Shown piece by piece: positions 34,280-43,203 of a stretch of 64,000 nt of DNA. Origin of the DNA: Stieleria varia (GTDB lineage: Bacteria > Planctomycetota > Planctomycetia > Pirellulales > Pirellulaceae); the NCBI RefSeq assembly GCF_038443385.1, contig NZ_CP151726.1, forward strand, positions 7,626,001 through 7,690,000. Direction: 5' to 3'. Position 1 is the stretch's first letter. The number at the start of each line of letters is the position of its first letter. The notes below the pieces were generated by a model. The model saw only the letters and a program-made list of their open reading frames with translations. It was not told the origin of the DNA and did no database searches. The position numbers were made by a program, and so were the translations under genes.

Positions 34280-37200
34280 ATGATGACCGCCACCCAATGC
34301 CCGACGCCCGATCTGCTGCGAGACATGACGTTGGGGATCCTGCCCGGCACCGAAAGCGACGCATTGCTGGAGCATTTGAAATCCTGCCCGACTTGCCAGT
34401 CCGAACTCGAAACACTGGACAAGACCGAGGATTCGCTGATCGCGGACCTGAGAAGCAAAGAACCATCAAGTTCGCAAACGGGTGACCCGGAAAACGAACC
34501 CGCATGCAGTGTCGCGGTGGCCAAGGCACTGGGAGCTTTGGCAATCGCCCACCAGTCCCGCTCCAATGATGAGCTGGAATTGCCTCATTCGATCGGCGAA
34601 TACGAAATCATCGCTCCGTTGGGACGGGGCGGCATGGGAAATGTCTTCCTCGCCCAACACACCAAACTTGGTCGCCAAGTCGCATTAAAAGTCATCGCGG
34701 ATCATCGGATGCTGGATGCCCATTCGCGGGAGCGTTTTGAGAACGAGATGCGAGCCACGGGGCGACTGAGCCATCCCAATATCGTCACCGCACACGACGC
34801 TCGAGAAATCGATGGCACCGCCGTGTTGGTCACCGAGTACATCGACGGACTCGATTTGAGCCAACTGGTCCAACGCATCGGTCCGCTCTCGGTCGCCGAT
34901 GCCGCGGAAATCATCCGCAAGACCGCGGCCGCGCTGCAATACACCAGCGAACAAGGCTACGTGCATCGCGACATCAAACCTTCCAACATCATGCTGAGTA
35001 GCACCGGCGAAGTCAAACTGCTTGACCTTGGCCTGGCCCGCTTCAACCCTCCCAACAACGACGCCGCGCACATGACCGGCACAGGGCAGACGATGGGGAC
35101 AGCGGACTACATCGCACCGGAACAGGTGACCGACAGCCGAACCGTGGACATCCGCGCGGACATTTATTCGCTCGGTTGCACACTCTATAAACTGCTGACC
35201 GGACAAGCACCCTTTGGCACGCAAGCTCATTCCACTGCGTTTGCCAAAATGAACGCGCACGTTTCCGAAACACCGCCGAGTGTTCGTGGCTTGCGAGACG
35301 ATGTGCCGGCTAAGCTGATCGCGTTGCTGGATCGGATGATGGCCAAGGATCCCAGTCATCGTCCGGCAAAACCACTCGAAGTCGCACAGCAGCTGGCGGA
35401 CATTGCGGATCGATCCGATTTGCCACATTTGATCACCCGCGCCGTGAAGATGACCGCCGCGAATGAAGACCCCGTGCTGGAATCCACAGCGTTGGCGGGC
35501 GCATCGCCTGCTACTCAAACTTGGTTTCGCAAGCCACGACCGACCTACGTGGCGATCGCCGCGGGCCTGGGGGGAATCGCCGCAGGGCTGCTGCTGGGTA
35601 TCTTGATCACCATCGAGTTCCCCGATGGCAGAAAAGTCGTTGTCGACGCACCCGAAGGAACTCGCGTGACAACCCAGTCGACACCGAACATTTCGGAGTC
35701 GACCGATGGAACCGCTCAGACGAACCCCAATGTCACTCCTGTTCCAATAACAACACCTTCCCCGCTCGCGTTGGCGATCCAAATCTTGCCCGCCGATGAA
35801 AATGGCACTTCCAATCCGAACTACGAAAAGGCACTCACCGAAATTCGCAAACACGACACATCCGCCGGTCCAATCGCGACCCAATACGGCACGTGGTACA
35901 GAGTTGCCAACGACTCCGTTTCACAAGGTACTCTCGACTATTTGGGACAAAAGTATGTGTTGGTCTCCAACGCTGCCGATCAACGAATCGATTGGACCCA
36001 ACTCCGCACCCACGTCACCGCAGTCCAGTCTTCGGGACTCCCGATGCAAATCGATCTGAGGTTCGATGATACTCTGGCGGCAGAAATGAAACGATTGACG
36101 CAAGCCAATATGAGGCGATCGCTTGCGATCATCGTCAACGATCAAGTCATCTCGTCGCCACGGATCATGAGTCCACTGAGCAATGCGATCAGCATCACGG
36201 GAAAATTCTCACAAGAAGAGATGATGAGTTTGGGAAACGCATTCGCGCAAGCCAACCCAGACTTTATGGTGCCCCCGCAGTTACCACTTGGCAAGAAAAA
36301 GACGACGGCGAAAGAAAAGCTGCAAGGAGTCTGGTGGCTGTCGGTGGCAATAAAGAACAATCAACAAACAACCAATGAGAAAGGTGGTTTGATCTTTGAC
36401 GGAGGTCAAATCGCATTGTTTAGCGACGCAAATCAACTGATGGGCACTGTTGAATTGATTGATCACCGAGACAGCGCTAGTGAAATTGATATCACCATCC
36501 AGAATGCGAATCAAACCGCAAAAACACTCAAAGGAATCGTAGAGTTTCATGGCTCATCGCGTGCCACAATCGCGTTAAACGAAGAAGGCAAACAACGCCC
36601 CACTTCCGTTACCCCCTCGTTGCTGGAACCCAGCGTTGACGTCACCTGGGTTTTGGATCGCATCTCGGATATCCCCAAAACGGAGCAAGAGTTTAAAACT
36701 CTAGCCGAAAAGGCGAGACAGGGAACTTCAAGACAGGGGGAAATGGCCCAGCTCATCTTGAGTGGAATGAAGGCGTTGGGCACGAAACTCGATTCGACAA
36801 TTGACTCAACCATCGATCAGCAAATGAAGGCCCGCGCAGCCGGTGCAACGCTGAGTCGTCACCTGAAACAAATCGGAGTCGCGTTTCACAAGTACCACGC
36901 TGATCACAAAAGCTTTCCCGCCTCCAAAAACATCCCAGCCGATCAAATCGAAATGGCCACCAAGGATCAACACCCACACAGTTGGCGTGTCGCACTCTTG
37001 CCGCTACTGGGATTCTCTGAATTGCATGATCAGTATCGTTTTGATGAGCCCTGGGACAGCGAAGCAAATCTGAAACTCCTGGATCAAATGCCGGAGGTTT
37101 ACCGTAGCCCCTTCCAACCCGATGATCAAACGACAGGGCATACGAACATTCAAGGATTCGCGACGGGAGACAGTGCGATGGGGATCGACAACGGAGTCGG

Positions 37201-37429
37201 TTTTATCGACATGAGGGACGGCACGTCGAACACCGTGTTGCTGGCCGAAACGACCGACAGTGTGCCTTGGACCCAACCACAAGACATCAACGGAGAGCCA
37301 CAGTTGCCAGAGGACCGGGCGATCTACTTGTTGATCGCAGACGGCTCGGTCCAAGTATGGCCAAAGCCGGACACCGAACGACTGAAAAAGATGATCACAC
37401 GTGCCGGCGGCGAATTCATTGATCGCTAA
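34280..37429 (+). CDS. Transmembrane serine/threonine kinase with anti-sigma-like zinc finger, TIGR03067-like and DUF1559-like regions
   Basis: About 1049 residues. Residues 1-45 carry HLKSCPTC within CPTPDLLRDM..., resembling the zinc finger of anti-sigma factors. Kinase domain about 105-375: LGRGGMGNVFLA, VALKV, HRDIKPSN, and LLDLGLA where DLG replaces DFG. One membrane helix at about 421-443 (YVAIAAGLGGIAAGLLLGIL). The outside part holds a SecD-like stretch (about 500-650), a TIGR03067-like lipocalin-style region (about 675-780, LQGVWWLSVA) and a DUF1559-like end (about 857-1049: LSRHLKQIGVAFHKYHADHKSFP, DGTSNTVLLAET). Divergent to the ECF gene: it probably receives an outside signal and frees or modifies the sigma factor. 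DLG is tolerated in many active kinases, so it is likely active. Confidence 0.9.
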   Translation: MMTATQCPTPDLLRDMTLGILPGTESDALLEHLKSCPTCQSELETLDKTEDSLIADLRSKEPSSSQTGDPENEPACSVAVAKALGALAIAHQSRSNDELELPHSIGEYEIIAPLGRGGMGNVFLAQHTKLGRQVALKVIADHRMLDAHSRERFENEMRATGRLSHPNIVTAHDAREIDGTAVLVTEYIDGLDLSQLVQRIGPLSVADAAEIIRKTAAALQYTSEQGYVHRDIKPSNIMLSSTGEVKLLDLGLARFNPPNNDAAHMTGTGQTMGTADYIAPEQVTDSRTVDIRADIYSLGCTLYKLLTGQAPFGTQAHSTAFAKMNAHVSETPPSVRGLRDDVPAKLIALLDRMMAKDPSHRPAKPLEVAQQLADIADRSDLPHLITRAVKMTAANEDPVLESTALAGASPATQTWFRKPRPTYVAIAAGLGGIAAGLLLGILITIEFPDGRKVVVDAPEGTRVTTQSTPNISESTDGTAQTNPNVTPVPITTPSPLALAIQILPADENGTSNPNYEKALTEIRKHDTSAGPIATQYGTWYRVANDSVSQGTLDYLGQKYVLVSNAADQRIDWTQLRTHVTAVQSSGLPMQIDLRFDDTLAAEMKRLTQANMRRSLAIIVNDQVISSPRIMSPLSNAISITGKFSQEEMMSLGNAFAQANPDFMVPPQLPLGKKKTTAKEKLQGVWWLSVAIKNNQQTTNEKGGLIFDGGQIALFSDANQLMGTVELIDHRDSASEIDITIQNANQTAKTLKGIVEFHGSSRATIALNEEGKQRPTSVTPSLLEPSVDVTWVLDRISDIPKTEQEFKTLAEKARQGTSRQGEMAQLILSGMKALGTKLDSTIDSTIDQQMKARAAGATLSRHLKQIGVAFHKYHADHKSFPASKNIPADQIEMATKDQHPHSWRVALLPLLGFSELHDQYRFDEPWDSEANLKLLDQMPEVYRSPFQPDDQTTGHTNIQGFATGDSAMGIDNGVGFIDMRDGTSNTVLLAETTDSVPWTQPQDINGEPQLPEDRAIYLLIADGSVQVWPKPDTERLKKMITRAGGEFIDR

Positions 37430-38199
37430 CATCATTTTGCCACCAGGTGATCATTGGCGAGTAATCGTAGGTCATGCTGTGAATGACACAATCCGGTGCG
37501 TCCATCTTCACGCTCGGTCGCCTGGATTCGGGGAAAACTCTTGGTGACATCCGGCGAATAACGCGAAGCCCAGGATCGTGAGTGGAACGAAGTATCGCAT
37601 GATTTTTCTCGAATGAGAATCGCCTGCTCCGCCAAATCGTCCCCTCTTCGACTACCTCAATCTCGTTTCGCATCGGGGACAAATTTTGCAAGTCGAAGCG
37701 ACTTGTCTTAGGCAATTGCGGCATGAAACCGTGTACGCACGATCCAACTCCTCGAATTTCAGTGCCCGGCATGCCCTCACGATGGACGACGAGATTCAAG
37801 AGAACTCCCAGAAACGCACAAATCAGACCGGCGCGAACCGTGCGAAAGAAAATGAATCGCCAACCGACGAAAGAACGAAGCAGGGCGGGTTCGGAAATCA
37901 TGATTGAAGCTGAACACCAGCAAGGAGCTGTTTCAGTCGGGCAATGGAATGCGATCGATGGAGGACAGGGTTGTGTGATTGAACTCACAGGTTGTTAAGA
38001 ACCTCGCTCGAGAGAAAACTCTCGACCAATCAACGCGATAATGTCTTCCACCGAATGACCGTTGACGTCACCGCTGTCGTCTGATCGCTTCGCTGTGACT
38101 AAACCAATCGTGCGTTTGCCTACCAAGGTATTTGACTTCGTTTGCAGGCGTCACGACTGCGGTCACCAAGCCGCCGCCAAAGAATTATTGTTCAAAATT
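37430..38199. other. Spacer left of the cassette array, no confident gene
   Basis: 770 bp between the kinase stop and the acetyltransferase stop. A minus-strand frame (37416-37988, 190 codons) exists but overlaps the kinase 3' end, contains one end of the 9735-9872 repeat (37466-37487), and has no family signature; I leave it uncalled. Just after the acetyltransferase stop (minus strand) the bases GAACAAT followed by GGCGGCGG resemble the R'' side of the other attC-like sites, but no matching R' arm was found. Confidence 0.6.
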
Positions 38200-38739
38200 T
38201 CACCTGATCAGCGGCTTGAGTTGATCGCTTTGTTTGGCTGCCGGCCCATCGACGAACAACGCCATGCAGATATCATGAGCGTATCCTGTTTCCAGCTTGA
38301 TCCGATTCCAGAGTTCGCCTTCGCGAATGAATCCGAGCGATTCATAAAGGGCTATCGCTCCTGGGTTGGTTGATCTTACTCGTAGCTCGATCTTTTCGAC
38401 CAAGTCGGACTCTCTCGCCCATTGGATGGCGTAATCCATGAGTGCCCTCCCGTAGCCTTTTCTAGTGTGTCCAGGATGCACAACGATGGTCAACTGAGAG
38501 ACATGGCGTGTCGAAGAAAGGGAAAGGGGTTCCAAGAAGAGGTGGCCAACTGGGAGCCCGTCCAACTCGACAACGATGTACAGGCCGCCTGTGCTGAGCT
38601 TCTGGATTTTGTTTCGAAATGCGCTCACAGGGATCTCGCCAGGCATCGCCGCAAGCAAACCTTCCTGCGCCGCAGCCGTGTCGTACTCTGCCTGAGCCAA
38701 AATCTCGGCGTCTTCGATTCTTGCTGAACCTATGAGCAT
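38200..38739 (-). CDS. GNAT-family N-acetyltransferase (cassette gene)
   Basis: About 179 residues from the ATG at 38739 (MLIGSARIEDAEILAQAEYD). The GNAT core is clear: beta4 LTIVVHPGHTRKGYGRALMD with the acetyl-CoA loop RKGYGRA, then ELRVRSTNPGAIALYESLGFIREG, the typical end motif. Acetylates an amine on a small molecule or protein; substrate not readable. It is the last recognisable gene of the cassette array, and acetyltransferases are frequent integron cargo. The upstream attC-like site ends nine bases before the start. Confidence 0.88.
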   Translation of the reverse strand: MLIGSARIEDAEILAQAEYDTAAAQEGLLAAMPGEIPVSAFRNKIQKLSTGGLYIVVELDGLPVGHLFLEPLSLSSTRHVSQLTIVVHPGHTRKGYGRALMDYAIQWARESDLVEKIELRVRSTNPGAIALYESLGFIREGELWNRIKLETGYAHDICMALFVDGPAAKQSDQLKPLIR

Positions 38740-38747
38740 ATTTGGTC

Positions 38748-38822
38748 GTCCAACGCTCAGATCATCTGCGGCGGTGGTCTGTTGTGGTAAGGGACAGTGA
38801 CACCCGCGATTATCTGTTGCTC
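38748..38822 (-). other. attC-like site
   Basis: On the minus strand the site runs from R'' (GAGCAAC, 38822-38816) to R' (GTTGGAC, 38754-38748), the latter fitting the GTTRRRY consensus exactly. Inner arms CAGATAATC and GATGATCTG pair in 8 of 9 positions, and the centre (GCGGGTGTC / GACCACCGC) pairs imperfectly. The stop codon of the preceding gene (38810-38812) lies within it. Confidence 0.7.
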
Positions 38823-39463
38823 TCTGAACGCTGCGTGATATTTCCGACAGCTTGTTGCGACAGCTTGGCGACAACTGCCCGATCAGGATATTTCAAAGAA
38901 AGGTCTTGTAGCTTTGAAACGTCAACGGCATCACCGATAGCACCCAGTGCGCCAAATACACGCATAAGCAGTCCGTTGTTCGGTTCGCTACTGTTACCAT
39001 CAAGCTCCGACGCAACAATATCGTAAAGTTGACGTTTGATTGAATCTGAAACCGGCGGCCCTGCTTTCGTTAGACCAGCTGCTGCCAATGCTTGCAAGTC
39101 AGGCTGGGTCAGAGCCGCGGAGAAAGCGACTAATGTTCGCTCCCTATCGTGGTTGAGTCCAGCATTTCGCAGTACCTGCAGGGCGTCTTGCCGATCAGAT
39201 AGGGTGCTGCCATTCCGTGTTTGGTCGATCCATTGCGACAAAGTCTGGCCACCGTGGATTTCCTGCTCGGGGCCAACTGGAGCGGAGTCCTCCGACGGTG
39301 GATCGGATGCGGCATCTGATTCCATCTTCGTGCCCAACTGCGCGCTGCCATTTGCCGTCCTCGCTGGTGCATCAACAGCCGTATCCGTACAACCGATTGC
39401 GAAGAGAAGGACTGTTACCAGAGGGAAGTGGGGCAGTGCCGTGTGCATGTGTGACAAACTCAT
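38810..39463 (-). CDS. Lipoprotein with HEAT-like helical repeats (cassette gene)
   Basis: About 217 residues from the ATG at 39463 (alternative ATG at 39448). The signal peptide ends in a lipobox (LLFAIGC), so the protein is probably lipid-anchored. A Ser/Asp/Pro-rich linker follows, then residues about 80-217 form short helices with HEAT-like spacing (DALQVLRNAGLNHDRERTLV, LMRVFGALGAIGDAVD). HEAT-type repeats usually mediate protein contacts. No enzyme motif. Part of the cassette array; similar lipoproteins recur at 39970 and 43261. Confidence 0.7.
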   Translation of the reverse strand: MSLSHMHTALPHFPLVTVLLFAIGCTDTAVDAPARTANGSAQLGTKMESDAASDPPSEDSAPVGPEQEIHGGQTLSQWIDQTRNGSTLSDRQDALQVLRNAGLNHDRERTLVAFSAALTQPDLQALAAAGLTKAGPPVSDSIKRQLYDIVASELDGNSSEPNNGLLMRVFGALGAIGDAVDVSKLQDLSLKYPDRAVVAKLSQQAVGNITQRSESNR

Positions 39464-39535
39464 AGACAGAACGACTGCGTTGACCGAGCAACGCCATTTT
39501 GGTTTCCATTTCAGTACATCTGATGCGATGCTTCG

Positions 39536-39625
39536 GTCCAACGTACGGTTCATCGAGGGGGGGTGGGCGGTCGAAGCAACCATCGGCATTTCCGCATCAG
39601 CCGGCGTACCGACAGTGCGAGTATG
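39536..39625 (-). other. Weak attC-like site
   Basis: On the minus strand GTTGGAC (39542-39536) matches the R' core seen at 38754, and the bases before it (GATGAACCGTAC) resemble the L' side of other sites. The R'' side next to the stop at 39636 is not clearly complementary, so this is tentative. Confidence 0.35.
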
Positions 39626-39635
39626 AATCAATTGA

Positions 39636-39770
39636 TCAGCTACGCAATGTCTGCCGAATCTTTAGTAGCGATTGCCGAATCATCGCTGCCGATTTCGGGG
39701 GAAAGCGGAGAATTGCATCCACTGCCGTCCAAAACGGCATACTCGATTTGAAGGTATCGTCGTCACTCAT
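39636..39770 (-). CDS. Possible 44-residue cassette ORF
   Basis: MSDDDTFKSSMPFWTAVDAI then a basic helix ending KIRQTLRS. It fills the space between two attC-like sites (39865-39956 and 39536-39625) where a cassette gene is expected. It is not similar to anything I know and is shorter than typical genes; the longer frame containing it (to 40121) overlaps the next gene and is rejected. Coding status uncertain. Confidence 0.35.
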   Translation of the reverse strand: MSDDDTFKSSMPFWTAVDAILRFPPKSAAMIRQSLLKIRQTLRS

Positions 39771-39864
39771 GACATCATGTTCATCCTTGCCAGCGTATCG
39801 AGCAATCCGTTTACGGAACGACGCTGGTTGGTGAGACGCGGCGACGGGAGATGGCGACCGTGAC

Positions 39865-39956
39865 GCTGAACCGTTGCGATATGCGGGCGGCGGCGACTGA
39901 CTCGACCACTGCGAAAACGGAGACCACCGCCGCTCCGTATCATCGCATTGTTCGTT
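39865..39956 (-). other. attC-like site
   Basis: Minus strand: R'' AACGAAC (39956-39950), then TGCGAT pairing with ATCGCA near the far end, inner arms CGGCGG / CCGCCG, and R' GTTCAGC (39871-39865). R'' and R' pair through GAAC/GTTC. About 92 bp, 14 bases after the stop of the lipoprotein gene at 39970. Confidence 0.65.
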
Positions 39957-39969
39957 GCTTCGCCGCAGT

Positions 39970-40473
39970 TTAGCAGCCAAATTTTTGGACCCGTACTCGC
40001 TCGCCAATTCGGTTGTATTCAAACAATATTTCGACGTTCCTTTCGCGTGATTCCCACAGGAGCCGCAACTCTCCGATCGGGCAAACAATGACGGATGACT
40101 TCTTAAAGCCAACATCAGCATTTCTCCCCATTGCTCGGACGCGCAAGACAGCTACATCAGCTTCGCCTTCGGCAAGCTCGCCTACTAGCTTGTCTGTTGG
40201 GCGTCTTGCACGGATCTCGGAGATCGATGCCACAAAAGCCAAGCGATAGACAACTTGATGGTTAGTTTCGTCAAACCAGTCCTGTACCCGCTGCATGTGG
40301 TCGCGGACTTGAGCCGATGGCTCAATAGCCGGTCCAGCATTCGGAGCCGAGCTGCCTGCTTGATCCGGCACAGTCGCTGGCGGCTCTCGTGCGGGCAGGC
40401 ACGCTCCGCTTACTACAACGGCGACCGTCGCAAGTAGCGGCAAGTAGGGCTTGAACACGCTTTGGGGCTCCAT
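39970..40473 (-). CDS. Small lipoprotein of unknown function (cassette gene)
   Basis: About 167 residues from the ATG at 40473. The signal peptide LLATVAVVVSGAC ends in a lipobox Cys. A Pro/Ala-rich linker (residues 30-60) leads to a compact alpha/beta domain (VQDWFDETNHQVVYRLAFVA ... VEILFEYNRIGERVRVQKFG). No homologous family recognised. It is bounded by an attC-like site on its 3' side, consistent with a mobile gene cassette. Confidence 0.65.
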   Translation of the reverse strand: MEPQSVFKPYLPLLATVAVVVSGACLPAREPPATVPDQAGSSAPNAGPAIEPSAQVRDHMQRVQDWFDETNHQVVYRLAFVASISEIRARRPTDKLVGELAEGEADVAVLRVRAMGRNADVGFKKSSVIVCPIGELRLLWESRERNVEILFEYNRIGERVRVQKFGC

Positions 40474-40780
40474 TTTGCTGCAACGAACTTCCAGGATCAC
40501 GGCGCACGAACCGGCTGGTGACCAATAGGTAACGGCGCCTTGAGTCCTGCCTTGCATCCGTTTGTTCTGTCGTCTTCCGTGGCGGTAACGTACTGCCGGG
40601 GTGCAACCATTGGATTGTATCGCATGCTCGGACCGCTCCGCAATTCAAGCCATGGTTTCGCTCCTGATTTTGTCCCGCCAACGACGAGGCCGAAGTCGGA
40701 TGCCGAAAACGGGCTGTGACACGCGATCCAATGGCAACGAATGTTTCGAACACTGGGGCGTCCGCGCACCATCTCACGCG
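40474..40780. other. Cassette spacer without a recognised gene
   Basis: About 307 bp upstream of the lipoprotein gene. Short frames exist on both strands but none has a start, signal or motif that convinces me. An attC-like arrangement is expected after the stop at 40781-40783 (CAGTAAC could be an R'' box, GTTGGCG an R' box), but the arms are not complementary. Confidence 0.5.
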
Positions 40781-40982
40781 TTACTGTTCTGCAATGCGAT
40801 TCGCCTTCTCCATTGCGGCATCATAGATTGCACGTTGCTGATCCCGTTTCGCCGAGAGCTGCTGTAATACGGACTGAACTTCGTCTGGAGTCTGCCCAAA
40901 GCAATGAGTCGCCAGCACCACAGTCAGGGTGAATGCAATGATCGGTCGAATCTGCAATCGGTCGAATCTGCAGATGCGTCAT
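40781..40982 (-). pseudogene. Small secreted protein gene frameshifted by a 16-bp tandem duplication
   Basis: From the ATG at 40982 the frame begins MTHLQIRP and is then shifted by an exact 16-bp tandem repeat (40941-40956 and 40957-40972). Removing one unit restores a 61-residue frame with a signal peptide (IIAFTLTVVLATHCFGQ) and a short helical mature part (VLQQLSAKRDQQRAIYDAAM) ending at the TAA 40781-40783. A TTG at 40957 in the restored frame could still start the same signal peptide, so the gene may be expressed at a low level. Either a recent null allele or an example of reversible repeat-mediated switching. Confidence 0.65.
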
Positions 40983-41014
40983 TTTCTACTTCTCAGTCGG
41001 CGATCGCTAGGCAT

Positions 41015-41072
41015 CACGGGGGACGGACAAACAATTTTCCACCTCAAAAACCCCACAAGCCGTCCTCCCGTG
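41015..41072 (-). other. attC-like hairpin with one extrahelical base
   Basis: CACGGGGGACGG (41015-41026) pairs with CCGTCCTCCCGTG (41060-41072) leaving a single unpaired T, the kind of bulge found in attC stems. It lies 28 bases after the stop of the membrane-protein gene. No clear R' core, so it may be a decayed attC or a terminator-like hairpin. Confidence 0.5.
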
Positions 41073-41099
41073 AATGTCATGGTTCTGACTCTGCTGGAG

Positions 41100-41648
41100 C
41101 TACTGGGCGACGTTGGCGAGAAGTCCAGCGTAGCAAAATGCAACAAGCGAGTGTGGGACAAACATTAGCAAAATGCGATGCCATTTTCGGTAATTCACGA
41201 ACGCAGGGACTGCTGACAATCCACCGATAAACAGGCCGTAGGCATAATAGGTGGCGACCTGTTCGCTTTCGCCGAGATCATTGAAATAGTCGCAAAGGAA
41301 GAGTGTCGTAGCGAGAAGAAGGAGAGGAACGAAGCAAACAGTCAGTTGAAGCGGGATCGATCGGTAGAACGCACCAATCGAAGCACCGATCCCTACAAAC
41401 ACAACGACGAAGGGAACGGCGATCAAACCCAGGTAGGCGTCCTCGTCAAGAAGAAGCGAAATGGGTGAGCCAAGCATCGCGGTTGAACCGAAAACGGCAA
41501 GACCTAGAGCCGAGAGTCCCGCAGAAATCCAAGTTGCAACGGTTGCGTCGAGTATCCAGTGCGTCGGCCACCTCCGCTGAACGGTGGTGCTCGATGATGA
41601 TGATGTCGATTCGTACGGATTCAGTGAAACACCAAGATTGAGATTCAA
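41100..41648 (-). CDS. Polytopic membrane protein of unknown function (cassette gene)
   Basis: About 182 residues; the frame starts with TTG at 41648 (no ATG near). After a Ser-rich start (NPYESTSSSSSTT, a style common in planctomycete membrane proteins) there are about five hydrophobic segments, for example YLGLIAVPFVVVFVGIGASI and ILLMFVPHSLVAFCYAGLL. No transporter motif. Cassette membership comes from position: an attC-like hairpin follows it and the right half of a split attC precedes it. Confidence 0.7.
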   Translation of the reverse strand: MNLNLGVSLNPYESTSSSSSTTVQRRWPTHWILDATVATWISAGLSALGLAVFGSTAMLGSPISLLLDEDAYLGLIAVPFVVVFVGIGASIGAFYRSIPLQLTVCFVPLLLLATTLFLCDYFNDLGESEQVATYYAYGLFIGGLSAVPAFVNYRKWHRILLMFVPHSLVAFCYAGLLANVAQ

Positions 41649-42028
41649 TTGAATGGCAGAACGCGGAGATCACCCAGCCGAGGCGGTGGTCTCTTGTGGT
41701 ACGCAACGACGACACCCGCGGTTTGGGTGCAGTACGACCAACAAGGACGTGATCTTGTCGGATGAAAGTCCCCTGCACTGAGTTCCGGTAACTTCCAGTA
41801 GGAGACAGGATACCAAATGTAGATCCGAAAGAAGAGAGCACGAGGCCCTGTCTCGAAGATGCCCGGCAACTGCGGAGAGGCGATAAACCGTGGGGAGGAA
41901 ACCTGCGGATGTGTTCGTAAAGGCGGCTCTGGCCTGCGGAACGTGCGGTTCAACGAAAACTGAATCGGACGGAATTCCCATGGCTACTCGTGCCGTCCAC
42001 ATCCACGCCAAGACCCGTCGCCCGCGCG

Positions 42029-42112
42029 GAGCTTGCAGTAGCGAGCTTGCAGTAGCGAGCTTGCAGTAGCGAGCTTGCAGTAGCGAGCTTGCAGTAGCGA
42101 GCTTGCAGTAGC
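42029..42112 (+). repeat. Six perfect 14-bp tandem repeats
   Basis: GAGCTTGCAGTAGC is repeated six times without interruption. There is no spacer, so this is not a CRISPR array. Perfect repeats of this length usually vary in copy number. Confidence 0.95.
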
Positions 42113-42748
42113 ACGGTACAGAAATCATATTGAGGCCGATGACCCTAGGTGAGCTGGCTGCTGACAGCGAAACCGACCCGGAAAGCTGGGCACAGGTAGA
42201 TGTGGCCCAACAAGCAATGAATACAGTGACGGGGACAGATCACGTGTCCGTGAAAATCGACGGTCCCCATCGACCAAACGGACGTCCCTTATTTCGGGAG
42301 GACTTCATCCTGCGGCCGCTAGTAGAGCTTGCTCCAACGCGGGGTGGGCCGTGGTAACACGAACCCACGATCGAAGTCGGCAGCAGAAGGCATAGGAGTG
42401 ACCCGCCGAGTCCAACGGCGACACAAAGGCCTGAACGTCACAAGACAAGGAACGAACCACCGATGAACTTTGATGCTTCCTCGCTCTCCATCCGGGCTTG
42501 ACCCGGTGGAAGCAAGACTGATGAGCTACAAAGAAGCAGTCGATTCGCTTGGCTCCCCTCCGGCCTCGTGCCGGTGGTAGCAAGGACGATCACTGGCCAT
42601 CTCAAGTCGCGTTCGTCCCCTTGCCAGTAGCGCCAAGCCAGTGGGGAGATGAGTTGCGATTGGCCTGCGGTGTCGTAGCCAGTCAGTCAGATTCACCACC
42701 GGCACGAGGCCGGTTGGAGTCTGGTCAAATGGAACGAATGGTAACAGC

Positions 42749-43203
42749 TATGCCGAAGACTTCGTGATCTTCACGAAGGCCGTAGCGGTGTCGCAACGCG
42801 TGTATGCGACCGTCCAACGCACGGGGCTGGTTAGGGTACTTTGCGTTGGATCAAGTGAAGACAACGTTCACCGACTTGGACAAATGCCCCAACCCGATCA
42901 AAGCGGATCGTCGGGGCCGAGCCTGTTACTGGAAACAGTGGCGGAAATCGAAGACCCGGCTGCGGAATCTGATGTCGCTGGGCGTGTCTTATCGTGTCGC
43001 TCCTGGCTTTGCGATGAGCGGCAAGGGCCCGCGTTGTTTGGCAGACAGAGCGTCTTTCCACGACGTCTGGCGTCCAGCTCGCTTTATCCAACGAGTACCT
43101 GGCCGCCGAGGGCTTGTTTATTCTTGAAGAGTGCTGGCTATCGCTTGCATCCTTGAGGCGAAACGCACCGCATTCATCGATCTTGGGCGGACCCGCATGC
43201 TAG
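42749..43203 (+). pseudogene. Group II intron reverse transcriptase/maturase remnant
   Basis: YAEDFVIFTKAVAVSQRVYA corresponds to the RT active-site segment (normally YADD, here YAED). After a frame change, RGWLGYFALDQVKTTFTDLD ... YWKQWRKSKTRLRNLMSLGV matches the maturase-side region of intron-encoded proteins, followed by SGKGP. After a second frame change, SNEYLAAEGLFILEECW and LASLRRNA correspond to the usual end. At least two frame changes and a missing N-terminal half mean it cannot be functional. Confidence 0.8.

Noticed and set aside
37416..37988. 190-codon minus-strand ORF
   Set aside because: Overlaps the 3' end of the kinase gene, includes a dispersed repeat, and has no recognisable domain or good ribosome-binding site.
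39771..40121. Upstream extension of the 44-residue cassette ORF
   Set aside because: It would overlap the lipoprotein gene and read through the attC-like site.
42029..42112. CRISPR-like repeat array
   Set aside because: The 14-bp units are directly adjacent without spacers, and no cas gene is present.
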